Source: Pseudomonas sp. MRSN 12121
GTDB lineage: Bacteria; Pseudomonadota; Gammaproteobacteria; Pseudomonadales; Pseudomonadaceae
Direction: 5' to 3'
Length of the DNA stretch: 64,000 nt
NCBI RefSeq assembly: GCF_000931465.1
Contig: NZ_CP010892.1
Span: 5,231,388-5,295,387 of the forward strand
This document shows positions 49,799 through 57,135 of this stretch, piece by piece. How positions within the stretch are numbered: the first letter of the stretch is position 1; each line of letters begins with the position of its first letter. The notes under the pieces are model-generated. The model saw only the letters and a list, made by a program, of their open reading frames with translations. It was not told the DNA's origin and made no database searches. The position numbers and the translations under genes are program-made.

Positions 49799-52450
49799 TT
49801 AAAAGTCGTAGGTGAGCTTGGTGTAGTAGAACGCCCCCTCCGGCGCCGCCGGCGACAGGTAGCTGTACTGCTGGCCCGGGGTCTGGCGCAGGCGGCTGTT
49901 GAAATCGTCGGGCTTGCTGTCGAACAGGTTGTTGGCGCCCACCGACAGCCGCAGTTGGCGGTTGAAGGCGTAGTTGACGTCCAGGTCGGTGATCCACTGC
50001 GCGGCGAACGTCTGGTCGTACTGCGCATTGGCCGCCGACGCCGCGTACTTGCGGTACTCGCCGTAGCGGGTTTGGGAGAGCGCGACGGTCCAGGGGCCGT
50101 AGCGATGGATCGCCCCCAGCACCAGCTTGTCCTCGGGATAGCCATGTTCGAGGAAGCCCTGGGCCTCGCGGGTCAGCACGTCGAAGCCGAACGGGTTGGA
50201 GTGGATCTTCTCGATGGTGGTCCGCGCCTTGGTGTAGCCCGCCGACAGGCTCAGGGCGCCGTAACGCTGCAGGTCGAGGTTGTACTTGCCGACGATGTCG
50301 ACGCCGCGGGTGCGCGTGTCGGCGGCGTTGGTCATGAACTGCGCCCAGGTGTACTGGCCGAACCCGGCCTCGCTGAGAATCCGCTCGGCATCCGGCCCGG
50401 AAATGCCGCCGCTGTAGAGCAGGCGGTCGCGGATCGAGATCTGGTAGGCATCGATGGTCAACGAGGCCTGCTCGGTCGGCCGCAGCACCAGGCCCAGCGA
50501 GTAGTTGGTGGATTTTTCCGGTTTCAGCGGCTGCGCGCCCAGGGCCCGGGCCGCCGGGTGGTCGGCCGGGAGCATGCGGGTCAGCACCGGGTTGCCGTTG
50601 ACATCGACGTTGGTGGTGGTGGTCCAGGACGTACCGATCTGCCCCAGGGTCGGCGCGCGATAGGCATTGTTGACCGTGGCCCGCAGGCCCACTTGCGGGG
50701 TGAAGTCATAACGCGCCGAGAGCTTGCCGGTGGTGGCCGAACCGAAGTCGGAGTAATGCTCGCTGCGCCCGGCCAGGCCGAGCTGGAACTGGTCGGTGAC
50801 CTGGTTTTCCAGGCCGAAATACACCCCGCCGACATGCCGCTTGTAGGTCCCGGCATCGTCCGGCGTCAGGCCCGACGCCTGTACCGCGCCGACCTGCACG
50901 CCATCGATACCGCCAAAGGAATAGGAGGAATAATCGCCCTCCTCCAGCCGGTACTGCTCGTCGCGATAGGCCACCCCGGCGGAGACCGTGAGCGGATGGC
51001 TCGACCAGGCGACGTCCAGGTCCTTGGCGTAATCCAGGGTGAGGTTGGTCTGTTCGTTGACCAGCGTCGCCACGTCGAACTTGGTCGGGCTGTTGGCGCC
51101 GTAGCTCGGGTTGACCGTGTTGAAGGCCAGTTCGTCGTGCTTGTCGCGGCCGTAGGTGGCGCTCAGGTCGAAGCGGCCGATGCTCTCGTCCTCGTAGCGG
51201 CTACCCACCGTCAGCGCGCCGTCCTCATAGCGGTAGCGGTATTTGGGAATGGTGCCGTTGGGGTAGATCGCGGCGACGTTGTTGGGGTTGCTGGCCAGCA
51301 GCGGCGGCGTGTTGTTGACCGACTTGTCCTGGCCGAACGTGGCGAAACTGTAGAGCCGCCACTGGTCGTTGAGACCGATCTCGGCGTTGGCCGCCAGGTT
51401 GTATTTGTCGCGCCCGGCGCCGCCCCAGCGCGGGTCCTGCAACTGGCCGCCGGCCTCGTACTTGTCGCCGATGTCGGTGGGTTTGTTGTTCAGGCCGTTG
51501 AAGCTCAGCGTCAGGAAACCATCCCCCGGCAGGCCCAGGCCGTACCAGCCGTCGGCGCTCTTGCTGAAGCCGTCGCCCTGGGCGTACTGGCCCAGTTGCG
51601 TGTTGAGCTGGCCGCCGCTGTCACGCTCCTTGAGCACGATGTTGACCACCCCCGCCACCGCGTCGGAACCGTATTGCGCCGAGGCGCCGTCGCGCAGCAC
51701 TTCGACATGGTCGATGGCGCTGATGGGGATCATGTCCAGGTCCACCGGCTGCGCGCCAATGAACGGCACGCCGCCGGAGATGTTGACTACCGCCGAGGTG
51801 TGCCGGCGCTTGCCATTGATCAGCACCAGGGTCTGGTCCGGCGACAGCCCGCGCAGGGAAGCGCCCTTGGGGTTCTGCCCGCGGGTGGCGCTCTGGTTCT
51901 GCGGAAAGTTGAACGAGGGCAGCAGCTGGAACAGCGCCTGGTTGAGGCTGGTGGCGCCGGTCTGCACCAGTTCCTGGCTGTTGATCACGTCCACCGGCGC
52001 TGCGCTGGTCAGGGCCGTGGCGTCGTTGCGCCGGGTGCCGATGGCGACCACCCGGTCGAGGGTCGGGGCCGCTGCGTCGCTGGCCTGGGCCGAGGCTTTG
52101 CTGGCGGGCGCGCTGGCCGCTGGCGCGCCTTCCTTGATGATGAACGCGCCATCCGGGCTGACCTGCAATTGCAGGCCGGTGCCGCGCAGGGCGGCCGCCA
52201 CCGCTTGCTCGGCGGACAACGAACCATCGACCGTGGCCGACGAGTACTGGCCCAGTTGCGGGGTAAAGGAAATCACCTGGCCGCTTTGCCGGCTGATGCT
52301 CAAGAGCACCTCGTCCAGCGGACCGGGCGCCAGGTGGTACTGCTGGCGGGCGGCTTCCGCGCCCTGCGCCCCGGTGAAGAACACGGCGGCCAAGGGACCG
52401 ATGGCCAGGGCCAGGCGCGAACGACGCCGCACTGTTGTGGATGTACGCAA
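49799..52450 (-). CDS. TonB-dependent outer-membrane transducer/receptor with STN domain
   Basis: This is an outer-membrane importer of about 883 residues. From TTG 52450 (GGGGGAG seven bases upstream) it has a signal peptide (1-33), an STN signalling domain (about 35-105), a plug (about 140-270, containing SLRGLSPDQTLVLINGKRRH) and a 22-strand-type barrel ending TKLTYDF with a terminal Phe. The STN domain and the FecI/FecR genes directly upstream indicate cell-surface signalling. Earlier ATGs at 52480 and 52492 are open but lack a ribosome site. The plug looks like the sugar/organic-compound branch more than a siderophore receptor, but the ligand is unknown. Confidence 0.9.
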   Translation of the reverse strand: MRTSTTVRRRSRLALAIGPLAAVFFTGAQGAEAARQQYHLAPGPLDEVLLSISRQSGQVISFTPQLGQYSSATVDGSLSAEQAVAAALRGTGLQLQVSPDGAFIIKEGAPAASAPASKASAQASDAAAPTLDRVVAIGTRRNDATALTSAAPVDVINSQELVQTGATSLNQALFQLLPSFNFPQNQSATRGQNPKGASLRGLSPDQTLVLINGKRRHTSAVVNISGGVPFIGAQPVDLDMIPISAIDHVEVLRDGASAQYGSDAVAGVVNIVLKERDSGGQLNTQLGQYAQGDGFSKSADGWYGLGLPGDGFLTLSFNGLNNKPTDIGDKYEAGGQLQDPRWGGAGRDKYNLAANAEIGLNDQWRLYSFATFGQDKSVNNTPPLLASNPNNVAAIYPNGTIPKYRYRYEDGALTVGSRYEDESIGRFDLSATYGRDKHDELAFNTVNPSYGANSPTKFDVATLVNEQTNLTLDYAKDLDVAWSSHPLTVSAGVAYRDEQYRLEEGDYSSYSFGGIDGVQVGAVQASGLTPDDAGTYKRHVGGVYFGLENQVTDQFQLGLAGRSEHYSDFGSATTGKLSARYDFTPQVGLRATVNNAYRAPTLGQIGTSWTTTTNVDVNGNPVLTRMLPADHPAARALGAQPLKPEKSTNYSLGLVLRPTEQASLTIDAYQISIRDRLLYSGGISGPDAERILSEAGFGQYTWAQFMTNAADTRTRGVDIVGKYNLDLQRYGALSLSAGYTKARTTIEKIHSNPFGFDVLTREAQGFLEHGYPEDKLVLGAIHRYGPWTVALSQTRYGEYRKYAASAANAQYDQTFAAQWITDLDVNYAFNRQLRLSVGANNLFDSKPDDFNSRLRQTPGQQYSYLSPAAPEGAFYYTKLTYDF

Positions 52451-52540
52451 AATGACTCTCCCCCGCAAAAGATCCGACATCAGGAATCCCATCTCGGGAA
52501 TCCGGTGACGCTGCTCCCCGCAGCGTTTACCGGAGTGATG

Positions 52541-52590
52541 TGCAATAGCCGGGAGAAAACTTGCAGATCGTTTGGTTATGGCCTTAGAAC
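52541..52590 (-). promoter_or_regulatory. Conserved element upstream of TonB receptor (candidate ECF promoter)
   Basis: This 50-bp stretch matches 38/50, without gaps, the stretch 56250-56299 upstream of the desaturase gene, in the same orientation to the gene it precedes. The core, read on the plus strand, is CTTGCAGATCG then GGTTATG then CTTAGAA. Read along transcription it gives TTCTAAG, CATAACC (an AAC-containing -35-like block) and CGATCTGCAAG. It is proposed as a promoter for the local FecI-type sigma. The rest of 52451-52813 holds the REP pair. Confidence 0.6.
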
Positions 52591-52607
52591 CAGCGTGCCC
52601 AGCCGTC

Positions 52608-52786
52608 GTAGGAGCGAGGCTTGCCCGCGATGGCGGTGTGTCTGGCCCACCTCGTCGCCTGCATCGCCGGCAAGCCTGGCTCCTACGGAAAAGCGCTGCC
52701 GGACCGTCGTAGGAGCGAGGCTTGCCCGCGATGACGGTGTGTCTGGCCCACCGTGTTGGCTGCATCGCCGGCAAGCCTGGCTCCTA
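52608..52786. repeat. Two REP doublets, ~101-bp period
   Basis: GTAGGAGCGAGGCTTGCCCG begins at 52608 and 52709, each closing with CGGCAAGCCTGGCTCCTAC. They lie between the fecR-type gene and the receptor promoter element. Confidence 0.93.
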
Positions 52787-52813
52787 CGGAGGTGGTGTGT
52801 GATCCGATGAGGT

Positions 52814-53770
52814 TCACGCGGCACTCAGGGTCACCCACAGCTCGGTGTGGCGGGTGATACGGATGGGCAGGGTGCGGGCCAGGCTGTCGAGGATCTGCTG
52901 CGGGTTGTCCAGGCGGAACAGGCCGCTGACCCGCAACCCGGCGATGGCCGGGTCCAGGCGCAAGACCCCGCGTCGATACGGCCGCAGCGCTTCGACCACC
53001 TCCGACAGCGGCGTGTCGCGCAGTTCCAGCAAGCCATCGACCCAGGCTGTGGCGCTGCTCCGGCTCGGGTGCACGGGGCCGAAATGGAAGGCGTCGTAGG
53101 CCACTTCGTGGCCGCCGAGCAATTGCAGGCGCTCACCGCCGTGCCCGGCGATGTCCAGCGGGCCGTCCAGCGCCGTGGCCTGGCCCTGGCCGTCACGCTC
53201 GCGCAACAGCAGGCGGCTGCCGCTGGCCTGGACCCGCACCTGGGCGGTCTGCAGAAAAAACGGGCGCGCCGGATCACGGGCCAGGCTTAACAGCATCTCG
53301 CCCTCCAGCAACTGCACGACCCGCCGCTGCGGATCGAAGTCGATGTTCGCCGCGCTCCGCGCATTCAGGCGCAGCTGGCTGCCGTCGGGCAGGGTCAGCG
53401 ACTGGCGCTGGCCAGTGCCGGTGCGCAGGTCCGCGGTCAACTCGGCCATGGGCAAGCCATGCTGGCTGAGCAGCGCGCCGGCCCCCAGCATCACCCCGGC
53501 GCCGAGCAAGGCCCGTTGCAGCACTTTGCGCCGGCTGCCGGGGGCGTTCAGCGCGCGTTGCAACAGCTGGCCGTCGATGCCCTGGGCGATCGGCACCTGG
53601 AACACCCCCAGGCGGGTCTCCAGTTGCCGGCACAGTTGCTCGTGGCGCGGGTCTTCGCTGCGCCAACGCTGGTAGGCACGGTGCTCGGCCTCGCTGGCCT
53701 GCCCCGAATTCATCAGCACCCACCAACGGGTGGCGTCGTCGATCAGGCGTTGCGTGGGTTCCTGGCTCAT
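52814..53770 (-). CDS. FecR-family anti-sigma regulator
   Basis: The 318-residue inner-membrane sensor has an N-terminal cytoplasmic domain (DDATRWWVLMNSGQASEAEH, DUF4880 type), one membrane helix at about 86-105, and a FecR domain (TGTGQRQSLTLPDGSQLRLNA) with a C-terminal STN-contacting part (SGLFRLDNPQQILDSLART). It passes the signal from the receptor STN domain to the sigma factor. It starts one base after the sigma gene's stop. Confidence 0.92.
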   Translation of the reverse strand: MSQEPTQRLIDDATRWWVLMNSGQASEAEHRAYQRWRSEDPRHEQLCRQLETRLGVFQVPIAQGIDGQLLQRALNAPGSRRKVLQRALLGAGVMLGAGALLSQHGLPMAELTADLRTGTGQRQSLTLPDGSQLRLNARSAANIDFDPQRRVVQLLEGEMLLSLARDPARPFFLQTAQVRVQASGSRLLLRERDGQGQATALDGPLDIAGHGGERLQLLGGHEVAYDAFHFGPVHPSRSSATAWVDGLLELRDTPLSEVVEALRPYRRGVLRLDPAIAGLRVSGLFRLDNPQQILDSLARTLPIRITRHTELWVTLSAA

Positions 53771-53771
53771 T

Positions 53772-54293
53772 TCAGTCCAGGTCCAGGCGCAGGCAACGCT
53801 GGGCGACCCGGGTCATGTAGTCGCTGACCGAACGTTGCGAGATCCCCAGTTGCTCGGCGATCTGCGGGTAGGTCAGGCCGTTGACCTGGGACAGCAGGAA
53901 GGTCGCCTTGACCTTGGCCGGCAGGCCGTCGAGCAGGCGGTCGATGGCTTCCAGCGCCTCGAGCATCTGCGCCAGGTCCTGAGGCGACGGCGGCACGCTG
54001 TCGGCCTCGTGCTGCAAGGCATCGAGGTAGGCTCGCTCCAGGTCGCGCCGGCGCCACAGCTGGTACATCAGGCGTTGCGAAATGGTCGTCAGCAAGGCCC
54101 GCGGCTGGCGGATCGGCGCCCCCTCGGGCCTGCTCAGCAACTGGACGAAGGTGTCGGCGGCGATGTCTTCGGCGCTGGCGCCAGCCTCCGAAGAGGCGTG
54201 CAGGTGACTGCGCAGGCGGCCGCACAGCCAGTCGTAATGACTGCGGAACAAGCCGCCCACATAGTCGCTGTGAGTCGTGTCGGCGCCGGACAT
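53772..54293 (-). CDS. FecI-type ECF sigma factor
   Basis: The 173-residue sigma has region 2 (SHYDWLCGRLRSH, then AEDIAADTFVQLLSR) and region 4 (LPAKVKATFLLSQVNGLTYPQIAEQLGIS then RSVSDYMTRVAQRC). It is coupled with the FecR-family gene. The probable targets are the receptor operon downstream and the desaturase unit upstream, both preceded by the shared 50-bp element. No such element precedes its own gene; it starts from the AT-rich region 54300-54431. Confidence 0.92.
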   Translation of the reverse strand: MSGADTTHSDYVGGLFRSHYDWLCGRLRSHLHASSEAGASAEDIAADTFVQLLSRPEGAPIRQPRALLTTISQRLMYQLWRRRDLERAYLDALQHEADSVPPSPQDLAQMLEALEAIDRLLDGLPAKVKATFLLSQVNGLTYPQIAEQLGISQRSVSDYMTRVAQRCLRLDLD

Positions 54294-54299
54294 AGTGGC

Positions 54300-54431
54300 T
54301 CCAATGAAGAAGGTTGCGCGGTATGTCCGGTGTTCCGGTGCGGCGATCCTAGCAAGGGATTTTTATTCTTTAAAAATATTTAAATCGCATTTTTATATGC
54401 AATTTAGAAATTAAAGAAACGACACGAAAAA
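54300..54431 (-). promoter_or_regulatory. AT-rich promoter region of the sigma-anti-sigma genes
   Basis: About 70 bases here (54355-54425) are very AT-rich (TTTTTATTCTTTAAAAATAT), in contrast to the window. They separate the PhnD-like gene end from the FecI-type start and probably hold its promoter and perhaps a silencer (MvaT/H-NS-like) site. No clear Fur box is seen. Confidence 0.5.
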
Positions 54432-55223
54432 TCAGCGCAGGTGGGCGTACCCCAGGTTTTGCGCCTCGCGCTGGTAGTCGAGCAGGACCTGGTAGTCCGC
54501 CTCGGCAGCCGGCAGCACTTCGCGCAGCCCGAGGGTTTCGGCCACGGCGGGGAGTACCGCCAGCGCGGCGTTCATCGCCGCGCGGATCCGTTCGACCTGT
54601 TCGTCTTCCAGGCCCGCGACGCCGATATAAGGCAGGGTCGGGCTGGTGGCGCTGCGCGCGATCACTCGCAGGCCGGCCACCTCCTCTTCGGCATGCCGGG
54701 CCAGGTAGGCGAAGGTCACGCTGTCGACGGCCGCCAGGTCGGCCTGCCTTTCGCGCAGCCAGCGCAGGCTTTGCCGATGGCTGCCGCTGATGCCGACACT
54801 GGCGAAAAACCGCCCGTCGCGTTGCAGCGGCGCGAGCCGTTGGCGCAGCAGATTCATGCCGCTGTTGGAGTCTTCGCCGTTGATCACCCCGCGACTGCCC
54901 CGCAGCGCGGACAAGGTCTGCCGCGGATCGCTGGCGCGTCCCAGCAGCAGGCTGCAATGCTGGCCAGCGCTGGCGTCCGGCAGCTCGTAACATGGCCGGC
55001 CAATAACGCTGACCTTGCCTCGCAGGGTCGTCATCAGCGGGTAGCCGCAGGTCTGGGTCAGCAGCAGGTCCGGCGCCAGCCACAGCTGCATCAGGTCCAG
55101 GCCGCTGGCGTCGAGCCGGCTCTGGCCGAGGCGTTGCAGGATCGCCGCCAGCCACTGTTCATTGGCCTGGCGCACCGGCTCGGGGGCGACGTACATCAAG
55201 AGTTCGGCATAACCGGCCGTCAT
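54432..55223 (-). CDS. PhnD-like substrate-binding-fold protein without signal peptide
   Basis: The 263-residue protein has the PhnD/phosphonate-binding fold pattern: LDLMQLWLAPDLLLTQTCGY, then GSRGVINGEDSNSGMNLLRQ and AAVDSVTFAYL. The N-terminus MTAGYAELLMYVAPEP is not a signal peptide, so it would stay in the cytoplasm, unusual for the family. It follows the desaturase gene by 23 bases in one unit. A role as a cytosolic ligand sensor is possible; the ligand is unknown. Confidence 0.82.
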   Translation of the reverse strand: MTAGYAELLMYVAPEPVRQANEQWLAAILQRLGQSRLDASGLDLMQLWLAPDLLLTQTCGYPLMTTLRGKVSVIGRPCYELPDASAGQHCSLLLGRASDPRQTLSALRGSRGVINGEDSNSGMNLLRQRLAPLQRDGRFFASVGISGSHRQSLRWLRERQADLAAVDSVTFAYLARHAEEEVAGLRVIARSATSPTLPYIGVAGLEDEQVERIRAAMNAALAVLPAVAETLGLREVLPAAEADYQVLLDYQREAQNLGYAHLR

Positions 55224-55246
55224 GGTTCAGCGCTCTGCAAAGGTGA

Positions 55247-56191
55247 TTAGAGGGCAAAGGGGTGTTCGGGGCTGTCGATCGGCTTCACGGCATGGCGCCG
55301 CAGCAACTGGCCATAACCTTGCACCACAAAGCCGCCGCTGCGCGCCTGCCATTGTTCGCGGCGCTGGCGATAGGCGCGCGGCAGGCAATACCAGGGCAGG
55401 CCCGGCTGGTCATGGTGCACCAGGTGCAGGTTGAGGTGCAGGAACAGCCAGGTCCAGGGCCAGGCCGCCTCGTTGATGACCGTGCGCTGCTCCACCCGGG
55501 CATGGGGCCGGTGTTCGTAATAGGAGCGGAGCATCGCCACCGACAACGCCGGCACACTCACCAGCAGCAGGTAATGCCAGACCGGCAACACACTGTAGCG
55601 CGCGATGAACGCCAGCATCAGCAGGGTCAGCGCGCCGTGGGTCAGCCACATCAGCCAGGCCTGGCGCTGCCCTTGGCGCAGGCGCAGGGCCTCCTCCCGT
55701 GCCAGCGCCAGCAGGGCCAGGGGCGCGCCGAGCAGCAGGCGCCCCAGCAGGGTCTTGTTCAGCCAGTGCAGGCCCCGCTCGAACCACGAGCGGCTGTGCC
55801 AGTGCCGCTGGCCCAGGTAGCGGCTTTCCGGGTCGAGGCCGGGCAGGGTCAGGTCTTCGTCGCGGTGATGCCGCAGATGACTGTCGCGGTACAGGGTGTA
55901 GGGATACCAGACGGCGAAGGGCGCGTAGCCCAGCACCTTGTTCAGCCACAACCAGCGGGTGGGATGACCGTGCAGCAGCTCATGCTGCACCGACAGCCAC
56001 AGCACCAGGATCGGGATCAGCAACAGGGTGCTCGGCCAGAGCCCCAGCCACGGGCTGGCCAGGAGTACGGCGAACCAGCTGGCGCTGGTGCCGACCAGCA
56101 ATAGCCAGGTGGGCCATTCGGTGCGGGCGGTAAAGCTCTGGCGCAGGGTGTCGATTTCTTCGCGGTGCAGCGGGTCAAAATAATGGGCCAT
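55247..56191 (-). CDS. Fatty-acid-desaturase-like diiron membrane enzyme
   Basis: The 314-residue membrane protein has three histidine boxes: H70-ELLH74, H105-LRHH109 and H256-LVHH260, with hydrophobic helices at about 30-65 and 150-220. It oxidises a lipid or other small molecule at the membrane with O2 and diiron. ATG 56191 gives the core domain; the upstream ATG 56254 lies in the conserved promoter element region. It is the first gene of the unit with the PhnD-like gene. Confidence 0.87.
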   Translation of the reverse strand: MAHYFDPLHREEIDTLRQSFTARTEWPTWLLLVGTSASWFAVLLASPWLGLWPSTLLLIPILVLWLSVQHELLHGHPTRWLWLNKVLGYAPFAVWYPYTLYRDSHLRHHRDEDLTLPGLDPESRYLGQRHWHSRSWFERGLHWLNKTLLGRLLLGAPLALLALAREEALRLRQGQRQAWLMWLTHGALTLLMLAFIARYSVLPVWHYLLLVSVPALSVAMLRSYYEHRPHARVEQRTVINEAAWPWTWLFLHLNLHLVHHDQPGLPWYCLPRAYRQRREQWQARSGGFVVQGYGQLLRRHAVKPIDSPEHPFAL

Positions 56192-56249
56192 GGCGCGACT
56201 CGGAACAGGAACGGGCCGAAGGGCGGACCTTCGGCGTTTTGCTGTTCTG

Positions 56250-56299
56250 TGCAACGAGCCGGGGAAATCTTGCAGATCGATGGGTTATGAGCTTAGAAG
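56250..56299 (-). promoter_or_regulatory. Conserved element upstream of desaturase unit (candidate ECF promoter)
   Basis: This is the second copy of the element at 52541-52590: 38 of 50 positions agree with no gap, and it lies 59 bases before the desaturase start. CTTGCAGATCG, GGTTATG and CTTAGAA are exact in both. Confidence 0.6.
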
Positions 56300-56309
56300 C
56301 AAAAACAAG

Positions 56310-56330
56310 GAAGCCCGCAGGGCGGGCTTC
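56310..56330 (-). terminator. Terminator for the 37-residue protein gene
   Basis: GAAGCCCGC-AGG-GCGGGCTTC, a 9-bp perfect stem, is followed on the minus strand by CTTGTTTTTG. It ends the small gene's transcript just before the next promoter element. Confidence 0.85.
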
Positions 56331-56339
56331 GTGGCAGGG

Positions 56340-56453
56340 TCAATGGCCGAAGATATTGTGCTCGGCCTTTTTCGCACGCTTGTCGGCGCGTTTTTCCAGG
56401 GCGGTGCGCGCCGGTTTCTTCTTCGCCGCTTTTTTCGATTCCAGGCCTTTCAT
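56340..56453 (-). CDS. Small basic protein, 37 residues
   Basis: A 37-codon frame encodes MKGLESKKAAKKKP then ARTALEKRADKRAKK and ends HNIFGH. GGAG stands eight bases before the ATG and a terminator follows. The Lys/Arg-rich composition matches small basic proteins of pseudomonads that I have seen annotated as hypothetical; it may bind RNA or DNA. The gene is too short for most gene finders. Confidence 0.8.
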   Translation of the reverse strand: MKGLESKKAAKKKPARTALEKRADKRAKKAEHNIFGH

Positions 56454-56553
56454 GATCCGCACTCCACACAGGGGGATGGTTCATCAGGTATACACCTGTT
56501 CCGCCCGCTCCGGTCTTTTATAATCTACGGCCCCGACTTGCCCGACGAACCCC

Positions 56554-56970
56554 ATGCCCAGCCCCGACTACCTCCTGCTGGCCGACAGCCTGCGACCGCT
56601 GCTGAACAAGTTCTATCGTGCCCACCAGTCACCGATGCGCGCCGGCGAAGGCGAGCTGTGGGTTGCGAAACAGGACACGATCATCGCCGGCCTGAGCCTC
56701 ACGCCCGTGGCCCAGGGGCATTGGCTGACCGGGCTGTTCGTCGCCCCGAGCCACCGTGGCCAGGGCATTGCCACGACCCTGGTCGCCCGCGCCCGGGCGC
56801 AAAAATCGCCAGCCCCGCTGTGGCTGTTCTGCCACCCGGACCTGCAAGCCCTGTACGCACGCATGGGTTTCGTCGCGGATCCCGCCCTGCCCCAGGCCCT
56901 GGCCGATCGCCTGGCGCGTTATCGCCGGAGCAAGAACCTGATCGCCATGGGCATGGATCCATTGGCATAG
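56554..56970 (+). CDS. GNAT N-acetyltransferase
   Basis: The 138-residue GNAT protein has the acetyl-CoA loop LFVAPSHRGQGIATTLVARA (residues about 61-80) and a later LYARMGFVAD. A TATAAT-like -10 at 56519-56524 lies before the ATG. The acceptor is unknown. The gene's stop is inside the first unit of a 14-bp tandem repeat. Confidence 0.88.
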   Translation: MPSPDYLLLADSLRPLLNKFYRAHQSPMRAGEGELWVAKQDTIIAGLSLTPVAQGHWLTGLFVAPSHRGQGIATTLVARARAQKSPAPLWLFCHPDLQALYARMGFVADPALPQALADRLARYRRSKNLIAMGMDPLA

Positions 56971-57050
56971 CTGCGTTGGCATAGCTCCGTTGCTATAGCT
57001 GCGTTGGCATAGCTCCGTTGCTATAGCTGCGTTGGTATAGATCCGTTGGT
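56967..57050. repeat. Six tandem 14-bp repeats
   Basis: ATAGCTGCGTTGGC and ATAGCTCCGTTGCT alternate over 56967-57050, six units in all, the last two slightly changed (..GTTGGT). The array starts at the stop codon of the GNAT gene, and the gene end GGATCCATTGGCATAG resembles the last unit, which suggests local duplication. Confidence 0.9.
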
Positions 57051-57135
57051 TAGGTCGACCGTCGATAATGTGTGATCGAAGGTCCAGGACCGCGTGCTAG
57101 CCTCGCACCCACATCGGCTACCCTCAGGACGCTCC

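Noticed and set aside
48950..52810. A 1286-codon plus-strand open frame across the receptor region
   Set aside because: It is antisense to the receptor and binding-protein genes, which have clear domains and ribosome sites. Long antisense frames are normal in GC-rich DNA.
54300..54431. Fur box before the FecI-type gene
   Set aside because: The DNA is AT-rich, but I could not find a convincing GATAAT-based repeat; iron control cannot be claimed.
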